Source: Oscillospiraceae bacterium
Lineage (GTDB): Bacteria; Bacillota; Clostridia; Oscillospirales; Ruminococcaceae
Reading direction: 5' to 3'
DNA length: 64,000 nt
Assembly: GCA_017415165.1 (NCBI GenBank)
Contig: JAFQIY010000041.1
Location: forward strand, 1-64,000
Under the pieces are notes generated by a model, which saw only the letters and a list, made by a program, of their open reading frames with translations, had not been told where the DNA came from and searched no databases. Below are positions 27,629 through 36,864 of the stretch, piece after piece (the stretch's first letter is position 1; each line of letters begins with the position of its first letter). Both the position numbers and the translations under genes were made by a program.

Positions 27629-28597
27629 ATGGAAATGGTATTGTCATTCGTTTTGTTAGTAATTGGATTGGTTCTTCTTGTAAAGGGTGCTGATTTCTTT
27701 GTAGAAGGAAGCTCTACTATTGCAAAATTCCTTAAAATTCCATCAATTATTATCGGTCTGACAATTGTTGCTTTCGGTACAAGTGCTCCTGAAGCATCTG
27801 TAAGTATTATTGCAAGCTTAAATGGTTCTAACGATATTGCTATCGGTAATGTAATCGGCTCAAATATGTTTAATCTTCTTTGTGTTGTAGGAATAAGTGC
27901 AATAATTATGCCTGTAAGTATCAAAAATCAGATAATTTTTAAGGAATATCCTTTTATGCTTATGTCTACACTTGTGCTTGCACTTATGTCTTATGACGTA
28001 TTCTTCGGAAACGGCACAGAAAATATGCTTTCTAGAAGTGATGGACTTATTCTGCTTGTTATTTTGGGCATTTTTCTGTACTCCATCATTACTTCTGCCT
28101 TGAAATCAAGAAAGGAAACTGTTGAAAATACTGAGGAAGAAAAGCCTAAACACAGTATGCCTATAAGCATTCTCTTTACAATTGGTGGTCTTGCTGCTAT
28201 TATTTTGGGCGGTGACTTTGTTGTTGACAGTGCTGAAAAGATTGCCCTTGCTTTTGGAATGAGCAAGACATTGGTTGGTCTTACAATTGTTGCTGTAGGT
28301 ACTTCTCTCCCGGAACTTGTTACAAGTATTGTTGCTGCAAAGAAGGGTGAAAGTGATATCGCTATCGGTAACGTTGTAGGTTCAAACATCTTCAACATCT
28401 TATTTATACTTGCAACCTCTGCTGTTATTACTCCTATGGGTATAAATTCACTTTGCCTTATTGACCTTATTATTCTTATTGTTATCTCACTTTTTGCATA
28501 CGGTTTTTGCATCAGCAAAAAGAGTGTAAGCAGAATTGAAGGTATCATTCTTACAGCTGCTTATATTGCATATCTGGCATATGCTATTATAAGATAA
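27629..28597 (+). CDS. Calcium/sodium antiporter (CaCA family, YrbG-like)
   Basis: Membrane exchanger of about ten helices. The two inverted alpha repeats are plain: GLTIVAFGTSAPEASVS...GNVIGSN in the first half and GLTIVAVGTSLPELVTS...GNVVGSN in the second, each with the ion-binding Glu/Ser set. A charged cytosolic loop (KSRKETVENTEEEKPK, about 165-180) joins the halves. 322 residues, typical. It heads a short operon with the kinase 28 bp downstream; no functional link is obvious. Confidence 0.92.
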   Translation: MEMVLSFVLLVIGLVLLVKGADFFVEGSSTIAKFLKIPSIIIGLTIVAFGTSAPEASVSIIASLNGSNDIAIGNVIGSNMFNLLCVVGISAIIMPVSIKNQIIFKEYPFMLMSTLVLALMSYDVFFGNGTENMLSRSDGLILLVILGIFLYSIITSALKSRKETVENTEEEKPKHSMPISILFTIGGLAAIILGGDFVVDSAEKIALAFGMSKTLVGLTIVAVGTSLPELVTSIVAAKKGESDIAIGNVVGSNIFNILFILATSAVITPMGINSLCLIDLIILIVISLFAYGFCISKKSVSRIEGIILTAAYIAYLAYAIIR

Positions 28598-28625
28598 AAC
28601 TGTATTAATCGAAAGGTTGTTTTTT

Positions 28626-29486
28626 ATGTACAGTAGTCCTGCTAAAGTAGCGGCAATACACGATTTATCAGGTGTTGGAAGATGCTCATTATCTGTTATA
28701 CTGCCTACTCTTTCAGCTCAGGGAATTCAGGTTTGTCCTGTCCCGACAGCAATTTTATCTGCACATACAGGTGGTTTCGGTGATGTTGTATTAAGAGACC
28801 TTACTGATTATATCTCTCCTGCATTAGAGCATTACAAAACTCTTAATTATAAATTTGATTGTATTTACAGTGGATTTCTTGCTTCAACAGAACAAATTGA
28901 TCATTGTCTCGAATTCTTTGAATATTACAAAACCGCACTCAAGGTAGTTGACCCTGTAATGGCAGACCACGGAAAACCTTACAGGACATGTACTCCTGAG
29001 CTCAGGTCAAGAATGAAAGAGCTTGTAGCAATTGCTGATATTATTACCCCTAATATTACAGAAGCAGCTATTCTGCTTGGTGAAAACCCTATTCAGCCTG
29101 ATGTATCAATGCAGCAGATAAAAAGCTATCTTGTACGGCTTTCTGAACTTGGTCCTAAAATTATTGTAATTACAAGCGTCTTTTCTGATGGCAAAGCATA
29201 TAATGTCGGATATGACCGTGAACACAGCAAATTCTGGAGAATTCCATATAATATGATTAATGCCAACTATCCCGGAACCGGAGATGTCTTTGCGGCTGTT
29301 TTAACAGGTTCAGTTCTCCGTGGTGACAGTTTGCCTATTGCTATGAACAGAGCAACTGCTTTTCTTGAACGTGCTATAAAAACAACATACAGCTATTCTA
29401 CAGATACGCGTGACGGAATTATGCTGGAAAGCTGTCTTGATTTTCTCATTTCTAATCCAACATTATGTGATTATGAACAAATGTAA
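28626..29486 (+). CDS. Pyridoxamine/pyridoxal kinase (PfkB superfamily)
   Basis: Phosphorylates vitamin B6 aldehyde/amine (salvage). The 286-residue protein opens with AAIHDLSGVGRCSLSVILP, has VDPVMADHGKPY, ITPNITEAAILLG, and the C-terminal anion hole NYPGTGDVFAAVL with the catalytic Asp. These match PdxK/PdxY-like kinases better than ThiD. The start is the ATG at 28626, after GAAAGG. Confidence 0.88.
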   Translation: MYSSPAKVAAIHDLSGVGRCSLSVILPTLSAQGIQVCPVPTAILSAHTGGFGDVVLRDLTDYISPALEHYKTLNYKFDCIYSGFLASTEQIDHCLEFFEYYKTALKVVDPVMADHGKPYRTCTPELRSRMKELVAIADIITPNITEAAILLGENPIQPDVSMQQIKSYLVRLSELGPKIIVITSVFSDGKAYNVGYDREHSKFWRIPYNMINANYPGTGDVFAAVLTGSVLRGDSLPIAMNRATAFLERAIKTTYSYSTDTRDGIMLESCLDFLISNPTLCDYEQM

Positions 29487-29498
29487 GGAGCGATAATT

Positions 29499-29996
29499 AT
29501 CAACAACCTGAATATTGTTCTTGTTGAACCGCAAATTCCACAGAATACAGGCAACATTTCAAGAACCTGCGCTGTTACAGGTGCACGTCTTCATCTTGTA
29601 CGTCCGCTTGGATTTGAGGTTACAGATAAAAACCTTAAACGTGCGGGACTTGATTACTGGAATGAGCTGGATATTACTTATTATGATAATATTGAGGAAT
29701 TTTTCGAAAAAAATCCAGGTAATTATTTTTACTTTACTACAAAAGGAAAAAATACTTACAGCGATGTTTCTTATCCTGACAATAGTTATCTTATTTTCGG
29801 ACGTGAGGATGCAGGGCTTCCTGAAAGCCTTTTAGTACAACATCCCGATGAATGTTTGCGAATACCTATGAGACCACGACTCAGAAGCCTTAATCTTTCA
29901 AATTCTGTTGCGATTGCAGTTTATGAGGTTTTAAGACAATGGAATTTTCCTGAACTTGCTTCTGAAGGTAAGTTAACACAGTATAATTGGAATTAA
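29499..29996 (+). CDS. trmL: tRNA (cytidine/uridine-34 2'-O)-methyltransferase TrmL, no ATG start
   Basis: SPOUT-family enzyme that methylates the wobble ribose of tRNA-Leu. The frame reads LNIVLVEPQIPQNTGNISRT, then the knot motifs IFGREDAGLPE and MRPRLRSLNLSNSVAIAVYEV, ending QYNWN; about 165 residues, normal length. There is no ATG, GTG or TTG at the expected place. AAGGAG (29485-29490) is 8 bases before an ATC at 29499, where ATG would be expected, and 5 bases before an ATT at 29496. AUC/AUU starts are rare. The downstream CTG at 29508 is another option. Either initiation is weak or one base has changed. Confidence 0.88.
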   Translation: MNNLNIVLVEPQIPQNTGNISRTCAVTGARLHLVRPLGFEVTDKNLKRAGLDYWNELDITYYDNIEEFFEKNPGNYFYFTTKGKNTYSDVSYPDNSYLIFGREDAGLPESLLVQHPDECLRIPMRPRLRSLNLSNSVAIAVYEVLRQWNFPELASEGKLTQYNWN

Positions 29997-30005
29997 ATAA
30001 TGTCA

Positions 30006-30042
30006 AAATCCGTCAAGAATATTAAACTTGACGGATTTTTTT
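30006..30042 (+). terminator. Terminator after trmL
   Basis: A perfect 12-bp stem (AAATCCGTCAAG with CTTGACGGATTT), 9-base loop, then a T-run. Confidence 0.92.
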
Positions 30043-30052
30043 GCATAATGTC

Positions 30053-30081
30053 TTGAATATTGACTGAAAATCTGCTACAAT
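30053..30081 (+). promoter_or_regulatory. pyrB promoter
   Basis: TTGAAT (30053-30058), 17-base spacer, TACAAT (30076-30081). A start site near 30088 would exclude the upstream in-frame ATG at 30085 and supports translation from 30115. Confidence 0.55.
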
Positions 30082-30114
30082 AAGATGATATATAATGAAA
30101 GGCAGAGTTTGTTT

Positions 30115-31197
30115 ATGATTTCACAATTCACTAATCTTATTGACCTTAATGATATGCCTGTCAGCTGGTGGAACGAAGTTATTGACCTTGGTGCAAAAAT
30201 ATCTGATAATCCTTCTGCTTATGCACACGAATGCGACGGAAAAATTATGGCTACACTTTTCTATGAACCGTCCACAAGAACACAGATGTCCTTTCAGACA
30301 GCTATGCTTAAACTCGGAGGTACAATAATAGGATTTGACAATCCTGCTACATCTTCTGTATCCAAGGGCGAAAATCTTAAAGATACAACTAAAATTGTAT
30401 CAAGCTATGCAGATATTATGGTTATGCGTCACAATCTTGAAGGAGCTGCAAAGGCAGCTGCCCTTACAGCTGATTGTCCTGTTATAAATGCAGGTGACGG
30501 CGGGCATCTTCACCCTACTCAGACACTTACAGACCTGCTTACACTTTCTAAGGAAAAAGGCAGATTGGACAACCTGACAATAGGTTTATGCGGTGACTTG
30601 AAAAACGGACGTACTGTTCATTCTCTCTGCAAAGCATTATCCTGCTATAAAAACAATAAGTTCATTCTTATATCAACCCCTGAATTGCGTCTTCCATTCT
30701 ACATAAAGAGTATCCTCAATGCTTCAAACTGTGTATTTGAGGAGGTTGACTCCATCGAAGAAGCAATCGGAAAGCTTGATGTACTTTATATGACAAGAAT
30801 TCAGCGTGAGCGATTTGCTTCACCTGAAGAATATGAAAAGCAAAAGGATGTTTACAGACTTGACCATACAAAAATGCTTAAGGCACAGAAAGATTTATGT
30901 GTGCTTCATCCACTTCCGAGAGTTGATGAAATTGCAATTGAAGTTGATGATGACCCAAGAGCGTTGTATTTTAAGCAGGCTAAGTATGGTATGTATGTAA
31001 GAATGGCTCTCATAATAACTATTCTTAAGAATGAATATCCTACAAAGCTTCTTGTCGGTAAAACAAGAAAAGGCAACGAATGCACAAATCCGAATTGCAT
31101 TACCCAAAAGGAAGCGTATCTCCCGAAAAGCTTCAGAGGCAGCGGTGACACTCTTGAATGTGAGTATTGTGACGAACGCTTTTTACAAAAACACTAA
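30115..31197 (+). CDS. pyrB: Aspartate carbamoyltransferase with a fused PyrI-type zinc ribbon
   Basis: Joins carbamoyl phosphate and aspartate in pyrimidine synthesis. The catalytic part (about 1-305) has [46 protein letters not shown] and HPLPRVDEI, all closest to the E. coli-type PyrB. A C-terminal extension follows with four cysteines, C323-x4-C328-x20-C349-x2-C352 (CTNPNC ... CEYC), the pattern of the zinc domain that ends the PyrI regulatory subunit. The nucleotide-binding half of PyrI is absent and no pyrI gene is next to it. The zinc ribbon normally clamps PyrI to PyrB, so here it may hold trimers together without allosteric control. Confidence 0.93.
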   Translation: MISQFTNLIDLNDMPVSWWNEVIDLGAKISDNPSAYAHECDGKIMATLFYEPSTRTQMSFQTAMLKLGGTIIGFDNPATSSVSKGENLKDTTKIVSSYADIMVMRHNLEGAAKAAALTADCPVINAGDGGHLHPTQTLTDLLTLSKEKGRLDNLTIGLCGDLKNGRTVHSLCKALSCYKNNKFILISTPELRLPFYIKSILNASNCVFEEVDSIEEAIGKLDVLYMTRIQRERFASPEEYEKQKDVYRLDHTKMLKAQKDLCVLHPLPRVDEIAIEVDDDPRALYFKQAKYGMYVRMALIITILKNEYPTKLLVGKTRKGNECTNPNCITQKEAYLPKSFRGSGDTLECEYCDERFLQKH

Positions 31198-31207
31198 AAA
31201 ATAAAAA

Positions 31208-31241
31208 GATAACTCCACTTTCTAATGAAAATGGAGTTATC
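31208..31241. terminator. Bidirectional terminator between pyrB and the HPr-like gene
   Basis: The stem GATAACTCCA...TGGAGTTATC extends inward with one mismatch to a 4-base loop. It lies between two converging genes, 11 bp past pyrB. Confidence 0.75.
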
Positions 31242-31267
31242 AATTTGTTTTGTTATTGTATAATCAA

Positions 31268-31498
31268 TTAGTCAACGATATATTCCTTGATCTTTGCAAA
31301 GAATTCGGAAGCATCATCTGTGTGTGCTTCGAGCTTGATTGGCTTTGAAAGGTCGAGGCTGAAAATACCCATAATGGACTTAGCGTCAATTGCATATCTT
31401 CCGGAAATAAGGTCAACATCGTAGTCGCAGAGAGAAACTGTTGCAACAAAATTCTTGACATCATTGATTGTACCTAACATTACTGTAGTCTTGTTCAT
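31268..31498 (-). CDS. HPr-like protein without the phosphorylated histidine
   Basis: 76 residues. The second half (SGRYAIDAKSIMGIFSLDLSKPI) matches the regulatory Ser46 region of HPr, with Ser41 in the KSIMG motif. The first half has no histidine at all where HPr carries His15, so it cannot pass phosphate in the usual PTS way. It may act like Crh, the B. subtilis HPr paralogue that also lacks His15 and serves catabolite repression after serine phosphorylation. The ATG at 31498 is 8 bases after AAAGGTGG. Confidence 0.8.
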   Translation of the reverse strand: MNKTTVMLGTINDVKNFVATVSLCDYDVDLISGRYAIDAKSIMGIFSLDLSKPIKLEAHTDDASEFFAKIKEYIVD

Positions 31499-31606
31499 AA
31501 AAATGACCACCTTTCTTACGTTGCGAGGCTTTGGAAATCATATTTTTTTCTTGTGATTCAAACCTCTGAAATTGTTGCTTTTTATTTACCTTTAAGGTAT
31601 GTGCAT

Positions 31607-31635
31607 AGCATATCACCTTTGAATTATTAAGTCAA
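31607..31635 (-). promoter_or_regulatory. Promoter of the HPr-like gene, with a long leader
   Basis: Minus strand: TTGACT, 17-base spacer, TATGCT. The start codon lies more than 100 bases downstream, so the mRNA would have a long untranslated leader, which contains the short palindrome ACCTTTAAGGT near 31589-31599. Confidence 0.5.
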
Positions 31636-31738
31636 GAGAATTTGGAAAAGTTTTTTTATTTTTGTAACAGTATGAATTTTCAAACAAAACGAAAAGGTTT
31701 TTGTTTGTTAAGTTGCACAAAAAATATATGAGGTATTT

Positions 31739-33040
31739 ATGAATATTTACTTTATAACCTTTGGGTGTAAGGTTAATTTATATGAATCTGAAAATATAAA
31801 ACAGAATTTTATAAGGCACGGATATACTGTAGCTGCAACAGAAAATGAAGCTGATATTTTTGTTATTAATTCCTGTACAGTTACAGGTACAGGTGATAAA
31901 AAACTCAAAAAAGAAATTCGTCGTCTAAAACGAGAATATCCCAAATCGATAATTGTGCTTACGGGATGTTTTCCTCAGGCATTTTCAGATGAAGCTCAAA
32001 AAATTGATGGGGCTGATATTATTTCAGGTACAAAAAATCGTAATATTCTGCCTGAGCTTGTTGCGGAATACTTTGGCGGCTATAACAAACTATACCATAT
32101 ACCTAAATACACCCGAAAAGAAGCTTTTGAATATATGTCTAATACAGGCTACGAAAACAACACCCGTGCATTTGTAAAAATACAGGATGGATGCAATATG
32201 TTTTGCACATATTGTATTATACCCTACTCACGAGGAAATTTTCGTTCCAAACCTATAATGGATATTATTTCTGAGGTTAAGCAGCTTGCAGAAGCAGGAT
32301 ACAAGGAAATTGTTCTGGTTGGAATTAATCTTTCGTTTTATGGTGTAGATTTCGGTAAAAAACTTGTTGATGCAGTTGAAGCTGTTTGTGGGGTTGATGG
32401 TATAGAACGAGTCAGGTTAGGTTCTATTGAACCTGAGATGATAACAGAAGATGATATATTGCGGCTATCCAAACAAAAAAAATTATGCCCGCAATTTCAT
32501 TTATCACTTCAAAGCGGTTGTGATAAAACTTTGAAGGCGATGAACAGACGTTATCTCACTGCCGATTATGAAAAAATCGTTAGCGCACTACGGAGTGCTT
32601 TTGATAATTGTTCAATCACTACAGATATTATGGTCGGTTTTCCGGGTGAAACCGATGAAAATTTTGAACAGAGTCTGAACTTTGTAAAAAAAATGAATTT
32701 TGCCAAATCCCATATTTTCCCTTATTCTCCAAGAAAAGGAACTCCAGCTGCTGAATTTGATAATCAGATTCCTGAAAATATAAAACATCAACGTGCAGCA
32801 CAAATGATTGATATTACGGACAAGAGTATGCACAAATTCCTTGAAAGTCAATTGGGAAAAGAGTTTCCTGTTCTTTTTGAACGTGAAAAATCCGATGGAA
32901 TACATCACGGATTTACACCAAATTACACGCAAGTAAAAATTTTAACAAAAAATTCAGATAAAAGTTTGCGTAATCAACTTTTTTATGTTAAAATAATAGA
33001 GTTAGGAAAAGATTGCTGTATTGGCGAAATTTTATCTTAA
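31739..33040 (+). CDS. mtaB: tRNA t6A37 methylthiotransferase MtaB
   Basis: Adds methylthio to t6A at position 37 of tRNAs reading ANN codons. Two iron-sulfur sites are visible: the N-terminal C10, C46, C77 and the radical-SAM C152-x3-C156-x2-C159 (CNMFCTYC). A C-terminal TRAM-like region follows. 433 residues, normal. Its stop lies 20 bp before purL, so the two share a transcript. Confidence 0.93.
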   Translation: MNIYFITFGCKVNLYESENIKQNFIRHGYTVAATENEADIFVINSCTVTGTGDKKLKKEIRRLKREYPKSIIVLTGCFPQAFSDEAQKIDGADIISGTKNRNILPELVAEYFGGYNKLYHIPKYTRKEAFEYMSNTGYENNTRAFVKIQDGCNMFCTYCIIPYSRGNFRSKPIMDIISEVKQLAEAGYKEIVLVGINLSFYGVDFGKKLVDAVEAVCGVDGIERVRLGSIEPEMITEDDILRLSKQKKLCPQFHLSLQSGCDKTLKAMNRRYLTADYEKIVSALRSAFDNCSITTDIMVGFPGETDENFEQSLNFVKKMNFAKSHIFPYSPRKGTPAAEFDNQIPENIKHQRAAQMIDITDKSMHKFLESQLGKEFPVLFEREKSDGIHHGFTPNYTQVKILTKNSDKSLRNQLFYVKIIELGKDCCIGEILS

Positions 33041-33060
33041 TATTAAGGAGCGTATAAATT

Positions 33061-36000
33061 ATGTCAGTTTTTCGTATCTATGTTGAAAAAAAGCCTGAAT
33101 ATGCCGTTGAAGCAAAAAATCTGCTTTCCGACGTAAAAACGGCTCTCCGTCTTGACAACCTCAGAAACATCCGTCTTCTGAACCGTTATGACGCAGAAGG
33201 TATCAGCGACGCTGATTTTGCACTTGCTATCGGAAATGTATTTTCAGAGCCTGCTGTTGATACTTGCACAAGAACTATGCCTGTACTCAAGGAAAATGAA
33301 ACAGTTTTTGCTGTTGAGTATCTCCCGGGTCAGTTTGACCAGCGTGCGGATTCCTGTGAACAGTGTATTCAGATTCTCACTCAGGGTGAACGCTGCAAGG
33401 TTAAAAATGCCCGCGTTTACATTGTAGAGGGTAAGCTTTCAGATAATGAACTTGCTCAGCTTAAGGCGTACATCATTAACCCTGTTGAAAGCCGTGAGGC
33501 TTCTCTTGATGAAGTTGAAACTCTTGCTTCCGATTATGATATTCCTACTGAAGTAGAAACTCTCAGCAACTTTATTTATCTTGAAGAAGTTGAGCTTTCA
33601 AACTTCATTGATAAATACGGTCTTGCAATGGATCTCGACGATATCAAGTTCTGTCAGAAATATTTCAAGGATACTGAAAAGCGTGACCCTACAATTACTG
33701 AAATCAGAATGATTGATACATACTGGTCCGATCACTGCCGTCACACAACTTTCTCCACTATTATTGATGAAGCTACTATCAATGCTGATTACATTCAGAA
33801 GACATATGATGAATATATCAATGTAAGAAATGAACTTGGCAGAAGTGACAAGCCTATAACTCTTATGGATATTGCTACAATCGGTGCAAGAAAGCTTAAG
33901 AAGGACGGTGTTCTCAAGGATTTGGATGAATCTGAGGAAATCAACGCTTGTTCTGTTGAAATAAAGGTTGATGTTGACGGTGAGCTTCAGGACTGGCTTC
34001 TTATGTTCAAGAATGAAACTCACAACCACCCTACCGAAATTGAACCATTCGGTGGTGCGGCTACTTGCCTCGGCGGTGCTATCCGTGACCCGCTTTCAGG
34101 TCGTTCTTATGTATATCAGGCAATGCGTGTAACAGGTGCAGCTAATCCGCTTGTTCCTGTTGAAGATACTGTACACGGCAAGCTCCCACAGAGAAAGATT
34201 ACTGTTGGTGCTGCTGCAGGTTACAGCTCTTACGGTAACCAGATTGGTCTTGCTACTGGTCACGTTTCAGAAATCTATCATCCCGGATATGTTGCAAAGC
34301 GTATGGAAATCGGTGCTGTTGTTGGTGCTGCTCCAAAGGCTAATGTTATCCGCGAAGTTCCTGACCCGGATGATGTAATCATTCTTCTCGGCGGACGTAC
34401 AGGTCGTGACGGCTGCGGTGGTGCTACAGGTTCTTCCAAGTCTCACACAGAGGAGTCAATTGAAAACTGCGGTGCAGAAGTTCAGAAGGGTAACCCACCT
34501 GAGGAAAGAAAGCTTCAGAGACTTTTCAGAAATCCTGAAGTTACAAAGATGATTAAGCGTTGTAATGACTTCGGTGCAGGCGGTGTTTCCGTTGCTATCG
34601 GTGAACTTACAGACGGTCTTATCATTGACCTTAACAAGGTTCCTAAGAAGTATGACGGTCTTGACGGTACAGAGCTTGCTATTTCTGAGAGCCAGGAACG
34701 TATGGCTGTTGTTGTACGTAAGACTGACGCTGACAAGTTTATTGCTGAAGCTGCAAAGGAAAACCTCGAAGCAACTCTTGTTGCTGTAGTAACAGCTGAG
34801 CCACGTCTTAAAATGAAGTGGAATGATAAGGTTATTGTTGACCTTTCCAGAGAATTCCTCAATTCAAATGGTGCAGAAAAGCATACAACTGTTGCAGTTC
34901 CTGTTCCTGTTACAAATCAGATTAAAACTTACAGCGACACTCCTGAAAGCTGGGAACAGCTTATGACAAACCTTAACGTTTGCTCACAGAAGGGTCTTGT
35001 TGAACGCTTTGACTCTACAATCGGTGCAGGTACAGTTCTTATGCCTTACGGCGGTGCTTATCAGCTTACACCAACACAGGCTATGGCTGCTAAGATTCCT
35101 GTTCTCAAGGGTCAGACTGATACTTGCTCAATTATGGGCTGGGGCTTCAACCCTTATGTTTCCGACAGAAGCCCATATCACGGTGCAATGTTTGCTGTAA
35201 TTGAGTCCATTGCTAAGGTTGTTGCTGCAGGCGGCAGCTACAAGCATTGCTGGCTCACATTCCAGGAATATTTTGAAAGAACACAGAATAATCCTACACG
35301 TTGGGGCAAGCCTTTCTCTGCTCTTCTCGGTGCATTCAAGGCACAGCTTGAACTCGGCTGCGGCTCTATCGGCGGTAAGGACTCTATGTCAGGTACATTC
35401 GAAAATATTGATGTTCCGCCTACACTTGTTTCCTTTGCTGTATCCACAGCTTCTGCTAAGAAGGTTATTTCTCCTGAATTCAAGAAGGCTGGCGATAAGG
35501 TTATCCTTATCGTTCCTGAGCTTGATGAAAACGGACTGCCTGTATTTGACAGCGTGAAGGAATGCTACGAAAAGGTTGAAAAGCTTATTGCTGACGGCAC
35601 AGCTGTTGCTGCTTGGGCTGTTGGTTTCGGCGGTGTTGCTGAAGCTGTTGCAAAGATGTCACTTGGTAATAGAATCGGTTTCAAGTTTGATAAGAAGCTT
35701 TCTGAAGACCTTCTTTTCTATTCCAGATACGGTGCATTTGTTGTTGAGCTTGACGGTGACCCATTCACAGTTGAAAATGTAATCGGTGAAACAATTGCTG
35801 AATACAAGATTGACTGCAAGGATTATGTTGTTGATATGGCTGATATTCAGAAGAAGTGGGAGGACAGACTTGAACCTGTATTCCCTTGCAATATCAAGAC
35901 AGAAGACAAGCCTGCTAAGATATTCACATACACAACCAAGGATCCTGTTCAGCATGCATCTTCTTTCGCTAAGCCACGTGTACTTATTCCTGTATTCCCA

Positions 36001-36768
36001 GGTACTAACTGTGAATATGATACTGCAAGAGTATTTGAACGTGCAGGTGCTGACCCTGAGGTTGTTGTTATCAAGAACCTTTCCACAGCTGCACTTGAAG
36101 ATAGTGTTTCCTACTTTGAAAAGGCTATCAAGCAGTCTCAGATTATTATGATTCCCGGTGGCTTCTCAGGCGGTGACGAACCTGACGGTTCAGGTAAGTT
36201 CATCACTGCATTCTTCCGTAACCCACGCATCAAGGACGCTGTTCACGACCTCCTTGACAACCGTGATGGTCTTATGCTTGGTATTTGTAACGGCTTCCAG
36301 GCTCTTATCAAGCTTGGTCTTGTGCCTTACGGAAAGATTGTTGATATGGAAGACAACTCCCCTACACTTACATTCAACACCATCGGCAGACACCAGTCTA
36401 TGATGGTTAATACAAGAATTGCTTCCAACAAGTCTCCTTGGCTTGCAGGCTGTGAAGTTGGTGACATTCACAGAATTGCAATTTCCCACGGTGAAGGTCG
36501 TTTCGTTGCTTCTCCTGAACTTATCAAGCAGCTTGCTGACAACGGTCAGATTGCTACACAGTACGTTGACCTCAGCGGTGCACCTACAATGGATATCCGT
36601 TTCAACCCTAATACTTCCTTTGAAGCTATCGAGGGTATCACATCCCCTGACGGACGTGTACTCGGTAAGATGGGTCACAGTGAACGTATCGGCTCTGAAA
36701 TCTGCAAGAATGTTCCTGGTAACAAGGATCAGAAGATTTTCGAAAGCGGCGTAGCTTACTTCAAGTAA
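33061..36768 (+). CDS. purL: Phosphoribosylformylglycinamidine synthase, single-chain
   Basis: Fourth step of purine synthesis: FGAR, ATP and glutamine to FGAM. The 1235-residue chain holds an N-terminal PurS-like domain, the two FGAM synthase halves (SDHCRHTTF, FKNETHNHPTEIEPFGGAATC, GGRTGRDGCGGATGSS; later GGKDSMSGTF) and a C-terminal glutaminase with nucleophile Cys in LGICNGFQALI and the HSERIGSE end. It is the large clostridial form rather than separate PurL/PurQ/PurS. Codons are strongly biased, as expected of a well-expressed gene. AAGGAG precedes the ATG. Confidence 0.97.
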   Translation: MSVFRIYVEKKPEYAVEAKNLLSDVKTALRLDNLRNIRLLNRYDAEGISDADFALAIGNVFSEPAVDTCTRTMPVLKENETVFAVEYLPGQFDQRADSCEQCIQILTQGERCKVKNARVYIVEGKLSDNELAQLKAYIINPVESREASLDEVETLASDYDIPTEVETLSNFIYLEEVELSNFIDKYGLAMDLDDIKFCQKYFKDTEKRDPTITEIRMIDTYWSDHCRHTTFSTIIDEATINADYIQKTYDEYINVRNELGRSDKPITLMDIATIGARKLKKDGVLKDLDESEEINACSVEIKVDVDGELQDWLLMFKNETHNHPTEIEPFGGAATCLGGAIRDPLSGRSYVYQAMRVTGAANPLVPVEDTVHGKLPQRKITVGAAAGYSSYGNQIGLATGHVSEIYHPGYVAKRMEIGAVVGAAPKANVIREVPDPDDVIILLGGRTGRDGCGGATGSSKSHTEESIENCGAEVQKGNPPEERKLQRLFRNPEVTKMIKRCNDFGAGGVSVAIGELTDGLIIDLNKVPKKYDGLDGTELAISESQERMAVVVRKTDADKFIAEAAKENLEATLVAVVTAEPRLKMKWNDKVIVDLSREFLNSNGAEKHTTVAVPVPVTNQIKTYSDTPESWEQLMTNLNVCSQKGLVERFDSTIGAGTVLMPYGGAYQLTPTQAMAAKIPVLKGQTDTCSIMGWGFNPYVSDRSPYHGAMFAVIESIAKVVAAGGSYKHCWLTFQEYFERTQNNPTRWGKPFSALLGAFKAQLELGCGSIGGKDSMSGTFENIDVPPTLVSFAVSTASAKKVISPEFKKAGDKVILIVPELDENGLPVFDSVKECYEKVEKLIADGTAVAAWAVGFGGVAEAVAKMSLGNRIGFKFDKKLSEDLLFYSRYGAFVVELDGDPFTVENVIGETIAEYKIDCKDYVVDMADIQKKWEDRLEPVFPCNIKTEDKPAKIFTYTTKDPVQHASSFAKPRVLIPVFPGTNCEYDTARVFERAGADPEVVVIKNLSTAALEDSVSYFEKAIKQSQIIMIPGGFSGGDEPDGSGKFITAFFRNPRIKDAVHDLLDNRDGLMLGICNGFQALIKLGLVPYGKIVDMEDNSPTLTFNTIGRHQSMMVNTRIASNKSPWLAGCEVGDIHRIAISHGEGRFVASPELIKQLADNGQIATQYVDLSGAPTMDIRFNPNTSFEAIEGITSPDGRVLGKMGHSERIGSEICKNVPGNKDQKIFESGVAYFK

Positions 36769-36777
36769 TATTTTTAA

Positions 36778-36812
36778 AGGTCACTTCCGATTAGTCGGGA
36801 GTGACCTGTTTT
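36778..36812 (+). terminator. Terminator after purL
   Basis: A 13-bp stem (AGGTCACTTCCGA with TCGGGAGTGACCT, one G-T pair), 4-base loop, then GTTTT. Confidence 0.9.
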
Positions 36813-36839
36813 ACAATGATTAATAACAAACTTTATATT
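36811..36839 (+). promoter_or_regulatory. Probable promoter of the small unknown gene at 36865
   Basis: TTACAA (36811-36816), 17-base spacer, TATATT (36834-36839), 26 bases before the ATG; the purL terminator lies just upstream. Confidence 0.45.
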
Positions 36840-36864
36840 TTGACAAATTTGAGAGGAAAATAAA

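Noticed and set aside
29515..29835. A 106-codon plus-strand frame starting MFLLNRKFHR
   Set aside because: It lies out of frame inside trmL, whose own frame gives clear SPOUT methyltransferase motifs.
31640..31738. A promoter for mtaB
   Set aside because: Candidate -35 boxes have no acceptable -10 box at 16-18 bases; the region is only generally AT-rich.
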